From Takakia lepidozioides (Eukaryota; Streptophyta; Takakiopsida; Takakiales; Takakiaceae), in assembly GCA_030704615.1 (NCBI GenBank), contig CM060732.1, positions 51,317,053-51,381,052 of the forward strand: 64,000 nt of DNA, read 5' to 3'. The notes under the pieces were generated by a model. It had not been told where the DNA came from. It worked only from the letters and a program-made list of their open reading frames with translations, and did not search any database. This document shows positions 1 through 10,276 of the stretch, piece by piece (the stretch's first letter is position 1; every line of letters starts with the position of its first letter). The position numbers and the translations under genes are program-made.

Positions 1-443
1 ATGTCAACAAGGTCATCATCTTCTGGATTATAGTCACAATCAGAATCTGATTCACTATCATCTACTTCCCCCTCAGGCAATTCAACTTCAGAATCCAACC
101 CCAAGAGCTCAGGGATAGTGCACAACATTGAATCATCAAGATTACACACAACACAGGACTGTGACGATACCACATGAACACCAAGGACACCAAAAAAAGA
201 GACAGTATAATTTTTTGTACCATTCAGGATGTCCCATGTCTTGTCTACCACAGTGCCATATCCAAATTCGTGGGCATTGCTAGACGATGCCACATCCTGA
301 AGGTGCAGCTCAGCCACTGCCACCTTCACTGTGGATCCCAAAATCCCTATGTCCTCTATAGTTTGGGAGTGACCAGCAGGATCACATAGTGGATTTTGAG
401 AGTTGCGCAAGGAGTAGGTCGAATTGCCCATCTCATCACTCAT
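1..443 (-). CDS. Partial open reading frame of unknown function, running off the left edge
   Basis: Reading minus from an ATG at 443 (residues MSDEMGNSTYSL) the frame stays open for about 147 codons to the window edge. It ends inside a very acidic stretch rich in D, E and S (DDSESDSDCDYNPEDDD). An opening this long is unlikely by chance at this base composition, so I infer real coding. I recognise no family. The next open stretch (469-852) is on the same strand immediately upstream but in another frame. The two may be one gene broken by a frameshift, or exons; the only phase-compatible intron I find between them would be about 34 nt, too short for a plant. It could be a transposon-borne gene, given the neighbouring transposase relic. 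Confidence 0.4.
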   Translation of the reverse strand, partial: MSDEMGNSTYSLRNSQNPLCDPAGHSQTIEDIGILGSTVKVAVAELHLQDVASSSNAHEFGYGTVVDKTWDILNGTKNYTVSFFGVLGVHVVSSQSCVVCNLDDSMLCTIPELLGLDSEVELPEGEVDDSESDSDCDYNPEDDDLVD

Positions 444-468
444 GAAATCAAAAGAGGGTTCAATACGA

Positions 469-852
469 TTACCTCTCTCCCTGGCTAGTTGTTTGAGCCT
501 CATCGTGGCTGGCAGAAGACGTCTGGAAGTCAGGCCAAACCTCGAGCCTCAAAATGTCGTTGACCTCTGCGGTGAACCCAAGGGGGTCTCCTTCCTCCTT
601 GCGATCTACCCAACCCAAAATCTCTGCACAATGGCGCCTAAACAAGTAACGAAAGTTGGAGGGCTGTGGAAATCCAGGCCAACGCACACGAGCAGGTCTC
701 TTCAAACACAAGAGGTAGTCCTCATTCAGGCACCCGACAATCCGCTCGACTTGCTCGGTTGATGCGCCCAGTGAGCGTGCCCACTTGGCAATCGATGCAG
801 CTTGAGTCTCCAAATGCGCAGGTGCAGGGGGAGGCAACACACCCGAACCCAT
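469..852 (-). CDS. Hypothetical protein, 127 residues, possible N-terminal part of the preceding ORF
   Basis: An ATG-to-stop frame reads MGSGVLPPPAPAHLETQ and continues with a charged, tryptophan-containing domain (RVRWPGFPQPSNFRYLF, ILGWVDRKEEGDPLGF). It has no signal peptide or membrane segment. The start is the first ATG and the upstream sequence (853-1300) is non-coding. The product is not recognised. Position, strand and the uninterrupted frame beyond its stop suggest it belongs with the frame at 1-443. A single base change of phase near 465 would join them. Confidence 0.35.
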   Translation of the reverse strand: MGSGVLPPPAPAHLETQAASIAKWARSLGASTEQVERIVGCLNEDYLLCLKRPARVRWPGFPQPSNFRYLFRRHCAEILGWVDRKEEGDPLGFTAEVNDILRLEVWPDFQTSSASHDEAQTTSQGER

Positions 853-1738
853 CTTATACTATGTAGCTTCAACCTTCATCCACCAATTTGCATATGCACA
901 CAAGGATAAACACAAAGATGAGCTACACGATGCCCTAACTGCGCATAGTCTAGCTCAGGTATCAAACAATGAACATTGCCTTGAATGCGCACCCTGAGTA
1001 TCAATGCAAAGCCGGCCCATCCTCTCTCACAGCTATGGCTCAGTCTCTGTAGCGGTGCCACAATTTCCAAGTTTCCTCAACTGAAAGAGAAAGAGATAAT
1101 GGAAGATGCAATCGGAGCAGACCACCAACGACAACCTGTCAAGGCATCTGCAACGGCAACCTGCAACAAAGTATGGAACACGCGCGAACGCCACAACAGA
1201 CGAGATCACAACACAAGGCAAAGCGCGGGAAGGAGAGAGACGACGCTGAAAACGCGGGAGCAAGCCAAAATCGCTGCAGAAGCAGACCCCACCTCCTGCG
1301 CAGCCAAAAATTGCAACCCTAACCAAAAAAAAAAACCTAATCGCGCGTTGGAATCCTGACTGCCATGTGGCTGGCATCCTACCCTCCAAAAATCAGGTTA
1401 ATCGGTTCAAATCCGAGAAAAACAGAGGGGAAAAACCAAAACCAACGGCCGAAAACGGGTCGAATGGGTGCTTAAGGGTTAAGGAGGATAGCAGGAGGTG
1501 GGTAGATAAGGTGCAAAGAGGTTGGATAATAATTTGCAAACTCCTCAATTTACTGAAGGGTGTTTTTGACACGGGGGTAATAAGTACCCTCCAAGAGCTT
1601 GTGATTTTGGTGCCAGTACAATACGAAGGGAATAGTGTATGTACCGGTAGTACAACCTATCACTTACTTATAGACTCTTATACACTCTATAATTTTATAT
1701 GTGGGTCGATTGGTGCTGGCTATTAGGGGGACGGTAAT
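853..1738. other. Non-coding stretch between the edge gene and the transposase relic
   Basis: Short frames only, in both directions. The 1150-1330 part is rich in CG-containing words and would be the upstream region of the minus-strand frame at 469-852. I see no convincing terminal inverted repeat for the transposon relic that follows. Confidence 0.4.
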
Positions 1739-3596
1739 ATGAAGCAATCAATGCTAGTGTCAAAGTTTACAAAAATTAGCAAGGAAGAGCATTTTGAGGC
1801 TATGAAAAGACAAAGAGAGCAAATTGAAGCTGAAGTGCGTCCACCCGAGACAATTCTGCCTGATCCATCATGACGGAGGAGGGTGGGACGTTCTCGTGAA
1901 TGTGAAAACCATGTGACTCTTTTTTTGTCTTCAGTACTTGCTCAAGTTCCACCTGAAGCTACAATTCAGCCTAGTCGCGACATTCATTTAATGCAGGTTG
2001 CAAATGCCAACGAAAACATCGTGATGACTAGACCATTTGGTTCAGTGCACAATTGTGGCCTCCTATTGAAGCTGCTATGAAGCGGCTTAAGAACCCCAAA
2101 ACCCCAGGGAGGTAATAGACTACCTCTAACGTGCGTATAGGTTCTCGGGCCAATTTGTAAGTCCCTATGACGAGTTGGCTAGGTCATCATTGAGGAATTG
2201 GTTTGACACTGAAGGCGTCATGAAGAGTCATGTTCCTACCATGATCAAGAGAGGGGGAAGTTGGTTTCGCGGTTGGTGAGTCATTGAATGCCGACATTGT
2301 TCAGCCTAATATCATTCTAGGTTGTCTACAAGCCAAGGCGCCTCATGTGTTGGGTATGGAGGAACATGCAAAAAGGTTCACAGTAAGCCTTAAATGGACC
2401 CGATGTTTCATGCAAGACCATTTGAATTGGAGCTATCGGAGAGTAAGTACAGCCCACGGCAAGGTTCCAAACGATTGGGAGGCACACGGGACAACTATGG
2501 CTCATCGTATTGCATACCTTGTTAAGGTATATAATATTCCTCCCAGCCTGGTTATAAACACTGATCAAGCGAGGATACATCTTGTTCCTATGGCAGGAGA
2601 GAGAACGTGGGAAAGACGTGGGAAGAAAGATGTTGCGCAAATTGGTGTGGAAGATCAACGAGTTGTAACGGTTTGTGTTCCTTCCACTGCCGTTGGAAAT
2701 TTGATCCATTTTCATATTGTGTTAAAAGGAAAGTCTGTTCGATCTTTACCCAAGAGTCCAAAGACTCGTCGACTTCTCAAGCATGGCTGGCATTGGGCCA
2801 TCTCTGACAATCATTGGTCCAATCAAAAGACTTGCCAACAATTTGTGGAGTTTGTTCTAATGCCTTACGTGAAGTTGGAAACACAACTTATTGGTTTACC
2901 TTCAGACCAAAAGGTCATTTGGCTCATTGATTGTTGGAACGTGCACAGGTCTACAGAGTTTAAAGCGTACATGCGAGATAATTACCCAAACATTTGTGTC
3001 ATATATATTCCTGCCAATTGCACTTCTAAGCTACAGCCTGCCAATATGATCTTGCAACGACCTCTTAAGTGTGCTTCTGCTGCACTATTCAAGACATGGT
3101 CATCACGTGAAATCCAATCGTAATTGGAAGCATGTGTGCCCGCTAAAGAGGTAGAGGTGAAGACGGACTTGCCTTCCACGCGTGAACGTGTAGCAATTTG
3201 GATATGGGAGGCTTGGGTGCAGGTGAATGTGCATACGAACATGATTGTTTCTGGGTGGGAACAATATGGGATTTTACGGGCTTTTGAGCACACTTCCCAT
3301 GGAGAAGCTATGCGAGCAAATTTTGTAACCAATTTGTTTGCAATGAATGACGATTTGGTGGACGGGAATGCTCAAGTCACTCATGATATCCCTGATATCT
3401 ACCTTGACCTTGGTGTAGAGGAAACTATGTATAGATGTCTTGCAAATCTGCACATTGAAAATGAGGATATTCTTGATCTCAATGTGGTGGATTAGGTAGA
3501 TGGAGAGATTATATGATTAACGATGAGGATGAATATGATGACATTGTCGAGTCCATGCAGGGGCCTTTCGAAGTTACATGGAGCTCTCGCAAATAG
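1739..3596 (+). pseudogene. Degraded DDE_1 (pogo/Tigger-type) DNA transposase
   Basis: The best piece is 2284-3123. It carries the first acidic motif (INTDQARIHLVP), the segment HWAISDNHWSNQ, the second motif (WLIDCWNVHRS) and the closing PANCTSKLQPAN / LQRPLK block typical of DDE_1 superfamily endonucleases related to pogo, Tigger and CENP-B. A TAA at 3121-3123 interrupts the frame, which then continues in phase to 3495 (LPSTRERVAIWIWEAW). A frame change leads to an acidic tail ending at 3596. Upstream, the ATG at 1739 opens a basic N-terminal piece (ISKEEHFEAMKRQREQ) broken by a stop at about 1871, with more fragments to 2283. In the third catalytic motif (PAxxILQRP) the expected Asp is Asn, encoded AAT. 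In the family this enzyme cuts and rejoins transposon ends; this copy is dead by stops, shifts and the catalytic change. Confidence 0.8.
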
Positions 3597-6500
3597 ATTG
3601 CGATTTGTAGGAAGTTATTTCCGCACGCACGTATTTGTATTGATTTTTGTGCAATGAAATTTTCATCTTATTACAAACAACATGGGAAGACGCTTGCAAG
3701 TTTTTTGCTGGAATTTTTGGGCATTAGGCACTTTGGTCCCATAGTTTCCGAAGAATTAGGCCAAAATCTGAAAATCTCCCAGAATTGGTTAGGCACGTCC
3801 ATTTTGGATTAATTATCGCCTAAACGGTTGTGCAGGGACGGTGTATGCGACAATAACGTGATAGAGATGATGTCTTTTTTATTCTTTTATTGTTTTGGGC
3901 AATCTGGGCAGATTTAAAAGAAATGACAGCGATGATGTGGCACTATGGCGATGAGGTCGCACTGATGATGTGGCGACAATGATATGGCACTATGGCACCA
4001 TATTCATGCTCTACACTAAAACTAGTCTCCTACCTTCCATGGTCGCTAGAGTGACATCCTGGGGCTATGATGTGCACCATTCTTGTGTTAAAGCAATTCT
4101 TATGTCCGAATGCTACGCTCAAACAGGCTCTGCATTACTTGACTACCATATACTGTCCATGTCCATAGTTTACCATCAATACTCTTCTCTCAATTGGACC
4201 AAACCACCAACATTCCTTCTTACTTGTCTCTTTTGACCCATGAGGACTATGTTCATTGGAGTTTATGTGGTTCATCACCAAGGCCAATTTATGTCCTAGA
4301 TTGAAGTATAATTATCCCTTAAAGGACGAGCTATTTTTTGGTGGGCCCACTAAAAAAGAGTGCATACCCTTATGGAGGAGGGTGTAACTTCTTACCCCAA
4401 ATCATCCATGGGGATGAACCTTATACTTATGTGCATATCTACTAGATCCATATCCTGTCAAAAATATAGCCAAATTGACCGTTGCATTCGGGAGATTATG
4501 ACGGACTAATAGGCCCCAATTTGCAAATATATTAAAAAGTTGCATGGAAAAAATTGTTTGACCACAAAATTGAAGTATCGAGTTAGACAAAGGCCCTCCA
4601 TAATCTGATTATATGGCACCTAAACTACTCCCTCCCCAAAAAATCAGACAAAAATTCCAAAAATTCAGATAGGCTGCTTTGTATGTGAAATCTGGGGGGT
4701 AAATTTTCTTGTTTTGGCTTCTTTCCCAAGTAGTACACCCATGAGGTGACATTTGTTTTCCAATTCCTCTGGTTCTTAAGTGCACAGTAACATTTCATGG
4801 TGCCCTCTTGAAAGTTTTTGGCATTCTGATAATTTTTCAGCCCTAGATGTTATCTTGAAGATTGCCCATTTGATTGCCACGTAGGCAGGTCAATGGTGCT
4901 CTAACACTGGATTTCCTGAAACCCGCACTTTGCAAAATTCCAGGGAGCATAGCTTTTACAATTTTTAGGTATAACTTCCCACATGTGCTCCTCTCTAACA
5001 TCTACAATTCATCTTCAAGGTTCACTTCCATCCACTATCATCCATGGGAACTGGAGCGTGGCAAGTGATCTGACCCGACCCGATTGGGGTCGCGTCGTCC
5101 TTTAGGGGATAAGCAAGGAATGATCACATATCCTGTCATCAGGATATTTTGTATTTGCATTAGTGACAGCTGCCTGGCATGGTTTGTCTGACAGACTTAC
5201 CGTACCACTTGAGATGGAGTAATACTGATAAGGAGCACAGCATCGTTAGCAGAGAATTGAAAGAGAACTGAAAATATCGTTATTTCTCTAGTGGTGCTGA
5301 TATTTTGCCCAATCTTCTCGTGTTTTCAAAACTTGAGGAGAGCATAACTTCGGGATGCACTGGCTACTTAAGGATGGGTTGACAGTTCAGAGGGTCTCAT
5401 GCGTCATTGGCTCAGAAAGTCTGTACAGAAGTCAATGATATTGATATACTAACTGTCCAGAAATTAGTCAATGAGTGGAGAAGCGACAGAGATCTGCAGT
5501 CTTTAGTGCATACTTACATGATCTCGCAGGAGCTGATTAAACTCGATGTCATTCTGTTGAATTACAGGATACAAGTGGGCAGACAATATTCACCGTAGCA
5601 GGATTGGTAGGGGTCGATATGCATACATATAATATTGTTAGTGCAGATCTATCAAGACTTCCCCTATAGAAGCTGCAGGATTAAAACTCATCCACAGGTG
5701 AGTGGTATAGCTTGGTCTTGATTTACAGGGATCAAAGGAAGCAACTGGTTCAACTTGACTTTGAGAAATTTGAAGAGCTACCGCAAATCTTCTAATAGGA
5801 AATGAATCTCCGCTGGTAGAGGTATATCCATCAAGATCTGTATCTGTAGGTAGGAATTAACAAAGTGATTTTTCAAACGTTAGTTAACGTTGAAATTCAG
5901 AATGACCTGATGAAGTAGGACCCAAGCACTCGATCAATGCTTGAGGCCCACGGGAGGCCCACTCCACGAGCACAGTTTTAAGGACGATGTCCAATGATTC
6001 GTAGGATGGGCGCTGCATGGGGTGTTGCACACTTGCAATTCTAGACGTTTACAAATCAGGCCAGAATGCAAGGCTAGCCCATGTCGCCTTCAAAGCTCTC
6101 CACAGTCATGCTGCATGTTTGTAATTAGGTACGGGATCGATATCCATTTGGAAGCATCTTGGTGCCGGAGTTTCCATTCAGTCATGGCTAAGTACTAAAG
6201 TAGGCGTTGCTTGAACACCAAACTGTTTTACAGCAAATTCCAGTCGCTACAGGAAAGTACCGACAGTGTACTTGCATGGGCAGTAGCTGGGGTATGGAGG
6301 TGGTGATAGGGAGTCATCAATCTTTGTAAAAGGAACCTCGAGCTCCCACTGTTTCCTATTGCATTTCTGTTATCCATGTGCAACCTCTGGACAGTAACTA
6401 ACTGCCTATTATCCACTGAGAGTAGCCACTTTTGCAGGCATCCACAAGAGTTGTGGTGATGTTCCTGTGGAGGTGAACGACTCCGATCATCATCCTCATG

Positions 6501-6800
6501 GCAGCCTGCCTTCAGCCCAATCCACGGCCCCTCTTTGGGCCTTCGCCATGTGAGCCTCGAGCACGATATTTTCAGGTGCTCCCCGGGCCCACACCTTTAT
6601 TCTATGGTATCTCCTGTGGTATATTATACCGTATATTCTCCTAAAACCGATGAAGAGAAAAGTCGGCCTTATGGATGAAGTTCCGGTGGTTGGCGGAAGT
6701 AGGTACTTTGCGTAGGTAAGCCACACAAAGGTCGATGAACGTATTCTTCTCTCTACGATGGACGAAAATCACTGTTCATCCAAAAATAAACGTTCTCGGC
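3597..6800. other. Intergenic region with no recognisable gene
   Basis: Only short frames occur, with no conserved motif, in both orientations. The longest (5407-5598, 63 residues) matches nothing I know. Base composition is AT-rich and ordinary. Flanking transposon remnants of the DDE_1 element may extend into 3600-3850 but I cannot delimit them. Confidence 0.5.
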
Positions 6801-6812
6801 GGTGCAGATAAT

Positions 6813-7036
6813 TTTATATGGCCCACATTCATCTCGGGTTACCGGAGACCGGCTGGAGGCGGTGGTGAGAGGCTGAGGCAAGCCAAATGTAGATCGCATG
6901 CTCCGGTGGCTGTCGAGGGGCACGTGGCATGAGCGAGAGAGAAAAGTGCAGAGCGAAGACGAAGAGCGCACTATCCGAGAGAGTGCGGGAAAGAGAGAGA
7001 GAGAAGAAGAAGAGATTGTTGAGAAGGAGAGAAAAA
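6813..7036 (+). promoter_or_regulatory. Putative promoter and GA-rich 5' leader of the aldolase gene
   Basis: A TATA-like word lies near 6813-6819. A G-box core CACGTG, a bZIP/bHLH binding site in plants, lies at 6921-6926. From about 6929 to the start codon the sequence is almost pure GA repeats, a common feature of plant 5' leaders. Transcription start is not determinable by eye. Confidence 0.35.
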
Positions 7037-8765
7037 ATGGCAGGCTACAATGGGAAGTATGCGGAGGAGCTGATTGCAACTGCCAAGTACGTAGCAACAC
7101 CTGGAAAGGGGATTTTAGCGGCCGATGAGAGCACGGGAACGATTGGGAAGCGGCTGGCCAGCATCAAGGTGGAGAATGTGGAGGCCAACAGGCAGGCTCT
7201 GCGAGAGCTTCTCTTCACGGCCCCCGAGGTTTCAAAGTACCTCAGCGGTGTCATTCTTTTTGAAGAAACTCTGTATCAGAAAACACTGGATGGAAAACCA
7301 TTTGTGGAAGTGTTGAAGGAGGGAGGTGTGGTTCCCGGCATCAAGGTTGACAAGGGCACGGTCGACCTCTGGGGAACGAATGGAGAGACGACGACACAGG
7401 GTCATGATGGTCTGGCGCAACGGTGCCAGCAATACTACCAAGCCGGTGCCCGATTTGCCAAATGGAGAGCTGTTTTGAAGATTGGCGTGACTGAGCCTTC
7501 CGAGCTTTCCATTCAGCAGAACGCACAGGGACTGGCGCGATATGCTATTATCTGCCAAGAGAACGGGTAGTGATATTGGTGCACCGCACCTCTTTCCTGT
7601 ATTTCTGTTCTGCCTTTATCTGCCACGAGAACGGTTGTCTCGTGCACCTCAGTTTTGGTTCTTCTTTTTTTGGATTTCTGAAGCAGTACATTGTGGCAAT
7701 TACGAAATTGATACTGACATGAACGACTTCGGAAACCGAAAACAAAGCAAAAACAGAAAGAGGTGCACCAGACAATGTGGCTACACTACCGATTATGGGA
7801 AAACAGAAACAAATGATTAGAGTAAGACAATCGAAGGTGCCATGAATCCTTGGCCATTCCCAAAAAACCCTTCGAGTCTTCAAGCACTCCCTAAGGTGAA
7901 TTCGCTAGTGCGGTGTTTCCCATATCAGCAACGAAGAGACCAAGTGTCCTTTCGCTGATCTCGGGAACACCGCACAATCGAATTTTCTTGTCAAGGGGAG
8001 GTTGAGCACTCCAAGGTTGCTGGCAATGGTGAAGGATTCCTGGCAACTTGTTTGGTTTTCCTGTAAGACATTTGGTAATTAGGTACAATGTAGAAAACTA
8101 ATTGCCATTGCTGCAACCTCTTTAGGTAATTAATTTCAGGGAAGTAGTGAAAAATTTCATGACGGTACTAACACTATCGTGCCAGATCTATTTTCTGAAT
8201 TATTGGTTGCATATGCAGGCTCGTGCCCATCGTTGAGCCTGAGATTCTGGTTGATGGAAGTCAAGACATTGCCAAGTGTGCAGAGGTTACTGAAAGGGTG
8301 TTGGCTGCCTGCTACAAGGCACTAAATGAACAGCATGTGTTGTTGGAGGGGACGTTGTTGAAGCCTAACATGGTGACCCCAGGCTCGGACTCTCCAAAGG
8401 TTTCTCCAGAGGAAATTGCCAAGTACACTGTTCAGACCCTTCAGAGAACTGTCCCCCCAGCCGTTCCTGGCATTGTGTTCCTCTCAGGGGGCCAGAGCGA
8501 GGAGGAGGCGACCTTGAACCTGAATGCCATGAACTCCCTACAGACAATCAAACCATGGTCGTTGTCATTTTCTTTTGGCCGTGCTTTGCAGGCCACGGTG
8601 CTCAAGACATGGGGAGGGAAGAAGGAAAATGTAGAAGCTGCACAGAAAGCCTTGTATGTTAGAGCCAAGGCTAACTCGGAGGCTACTTTGGGTAAGTATG
8701 GGGGTGGTGCTGTAAATGCCGGTGCTGGAACCGAGAGTCTTCATGTGAAAGACTACAAGTATTAA
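7037..8765 (+). CDS. FBA: Fructose-bisphosphate aldolase, class I, cytosolic type (two exons)
   Basis: Exons are 7037-7566 and 8219-8765. The intron has GT...AG ends and splits a Gly codon. The spliced product is 358 residues, the usual length of plant cytosolic aldolase. It starts [17 protein letters not shown], with no transit peptide, and ends SLHVKDYKY; the C-terminal Tyr acts in catalysis in this family. Visible landmarks are ILAADEST near residue 30, KWRAVLKIG near 150, and the Schiff-base lysine at residue 225 in [15 protein letters not shown]. It cleaves fructose-1,6-bisphosphate to glyceraldehyde-3-phosphate and dihydroxyacetone phosphate in glycolysis and gluconeogenesis in the cytosol. 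An in-frame ATG at 6929 exists in the GA-rich leader, but the 7037 start has a better context (AAAAATGGC) and gives the family N-terminus. The frame is intact, with all active-site motifs present. Confidence 0.97.
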
Positions 8766-10276
8766 GAGTTGCTCATGCCTCTAGGTAACTCTCTCTGTAG
8801 AGATAAGGTTGTGGAACAAACACTTGTACCCTAAGTTAGATACTGCATTGTCTGCTGTATGATGTTATTTGTTGAGAGGCTGGACCCAGACCTTGAATAA
8901 GATGAAGCTCTGACGCCGTAAAAGAGATTATTTCATGTTGTGTGAACTCTCCATGTATAGACCACTTGGTAAATTTCAATGCGCGACATTACAGACTGGT
9001 TTGTAGTGCAGAGATGAGTAAGACAGCATTTCTAACTTTATCGACAACTGAATTTAGATCATGCTATATATTCATTGCAGTTACAGGGACTATTTGTAGT
9101 TTGCAGATGAGTATTGTATTGACAATTCCATCTCTCACACTTCTCTGCAAACTGCAATTTGTACTGGTAACTGCCCAAAAGGTAGATGCACACTTTGTTG
9201 ACTTCAGAGTTCTCCTCTCTCACGGATGTTCTCACTACAAATGCCACAAATTTCATAGCATTCGATAATATACTTTGAACTAATTTGATGCAAAACCACA
9301 TCGAGCTGGATGAAGGTATTTTCACTCTGAACTCATGAACTTGTTTTAGACCGTTCATGAGTTCAGAGTGACACTACCGTATGCAGGATTCAAGGTTGGG
9401 GCTACGTCTTGAAGACCGTATACTGAAAATTGTGCAAGTAGAGATCTCTCATGGATCCATGTATTCCGGGAACTTTTCAAATGGTGAGAAAAGCCTTTAC
9501 AGATTGCTTGTATCCACTGATCCACTAGTGCTTGCATCAGTTTTGTAACCCACCTTGTCCAGCACTCATATTCCAAACCCAAATTTTCTCATCACTGGCC
9601 AAGCTAATAAAATGGTCGAGGTTCAATGCTGCTTTGGACCAAATGGGTGGCCCCAAAAATTTATGAGACTGATACGAAGTTTGACTTACTTCAGAATCCT
9701 TGAATGCCTGACTTCCTCAGGATCATCTAACTACTGAATCAGTCCCATTGAGTACCAAGTAATTTTTTATGTTGCTGCTAGGCTAGTTGCAAGAAGAGTA
9801 GAACTCCACACCTCTTGCCTGTCAATGTATCTAACGACCTTTCACAAGGGTGTGAAAGGACGGCAGTTATTCCTGTTACTCGGTGGTGACCCTGCAAGCG
9901 AAGGGAAAGCAGCGGTGGAAGAAGGCGGCCCTTGGCATGTCTCTTGGGATCCCTGGGCCTCCATGGATAGAATAGAATGTGTTTTGTGAACCCATCTCCC
10001 TCCTTGAGCCATGGCAAGCAAGATGCAAGCAGACACTGGAGCCAAAGCCAAAAGCAGGAGGGAGGAGCCCAGAATTAGAGGGGACGTTAATATTAGATGT
10101 GTCCTCCTGGAATGTCTGTTAAAGATGTGGGGAGAGAGCGATTCATGAAGGGGGATGGTGTTCTACAGCAACAGACGCCAAAGAATATGTCATAAGATTA
10201 GTGCATGTAAAGCCCATTATAGCTCTGGAAACTTATATGATCCTCGTTAGACAACAAAGGCCAGATATTCTTCCAG
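8766..10276. other. Aldolase 3' region and spacer before the TTLL gene
   Basis: The aldolase 3' UTR probably ends near 8900-8945 (an AATAAG word lies at about 8896). A perfect hairpin lies at 9323-9370. An ATG at 10012 in good context opens a basic 45-codon frame (MASKMQADTGAKAKSRREE) that could be the first exon of the downstream TTLL gene. I found no convincing phase-0 donor for it, so this is only a suggestion. Confidence 0.4.
9323..9370. repeat. Perfect 18-bp inverted repeat with 12-base loop
   Basis: CACTCTGAACTCATGAAC at 9323-9340 is repeated as its exact reverse complement at 9353-9370. The hairpin is stable and isolated, with no gene assigned across it. It may be the remnant of a small foldback element. 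Confidence 0.85.

Noticed and set aside
6929-7036. Upstream in-frame start for the aldolase ([10 protein letters not shown]...)
   Set aside because: It lies in the GA-rich leader and would add 36 residues absent from all cytosolic aldolases. The ATG at 7037 has better context.
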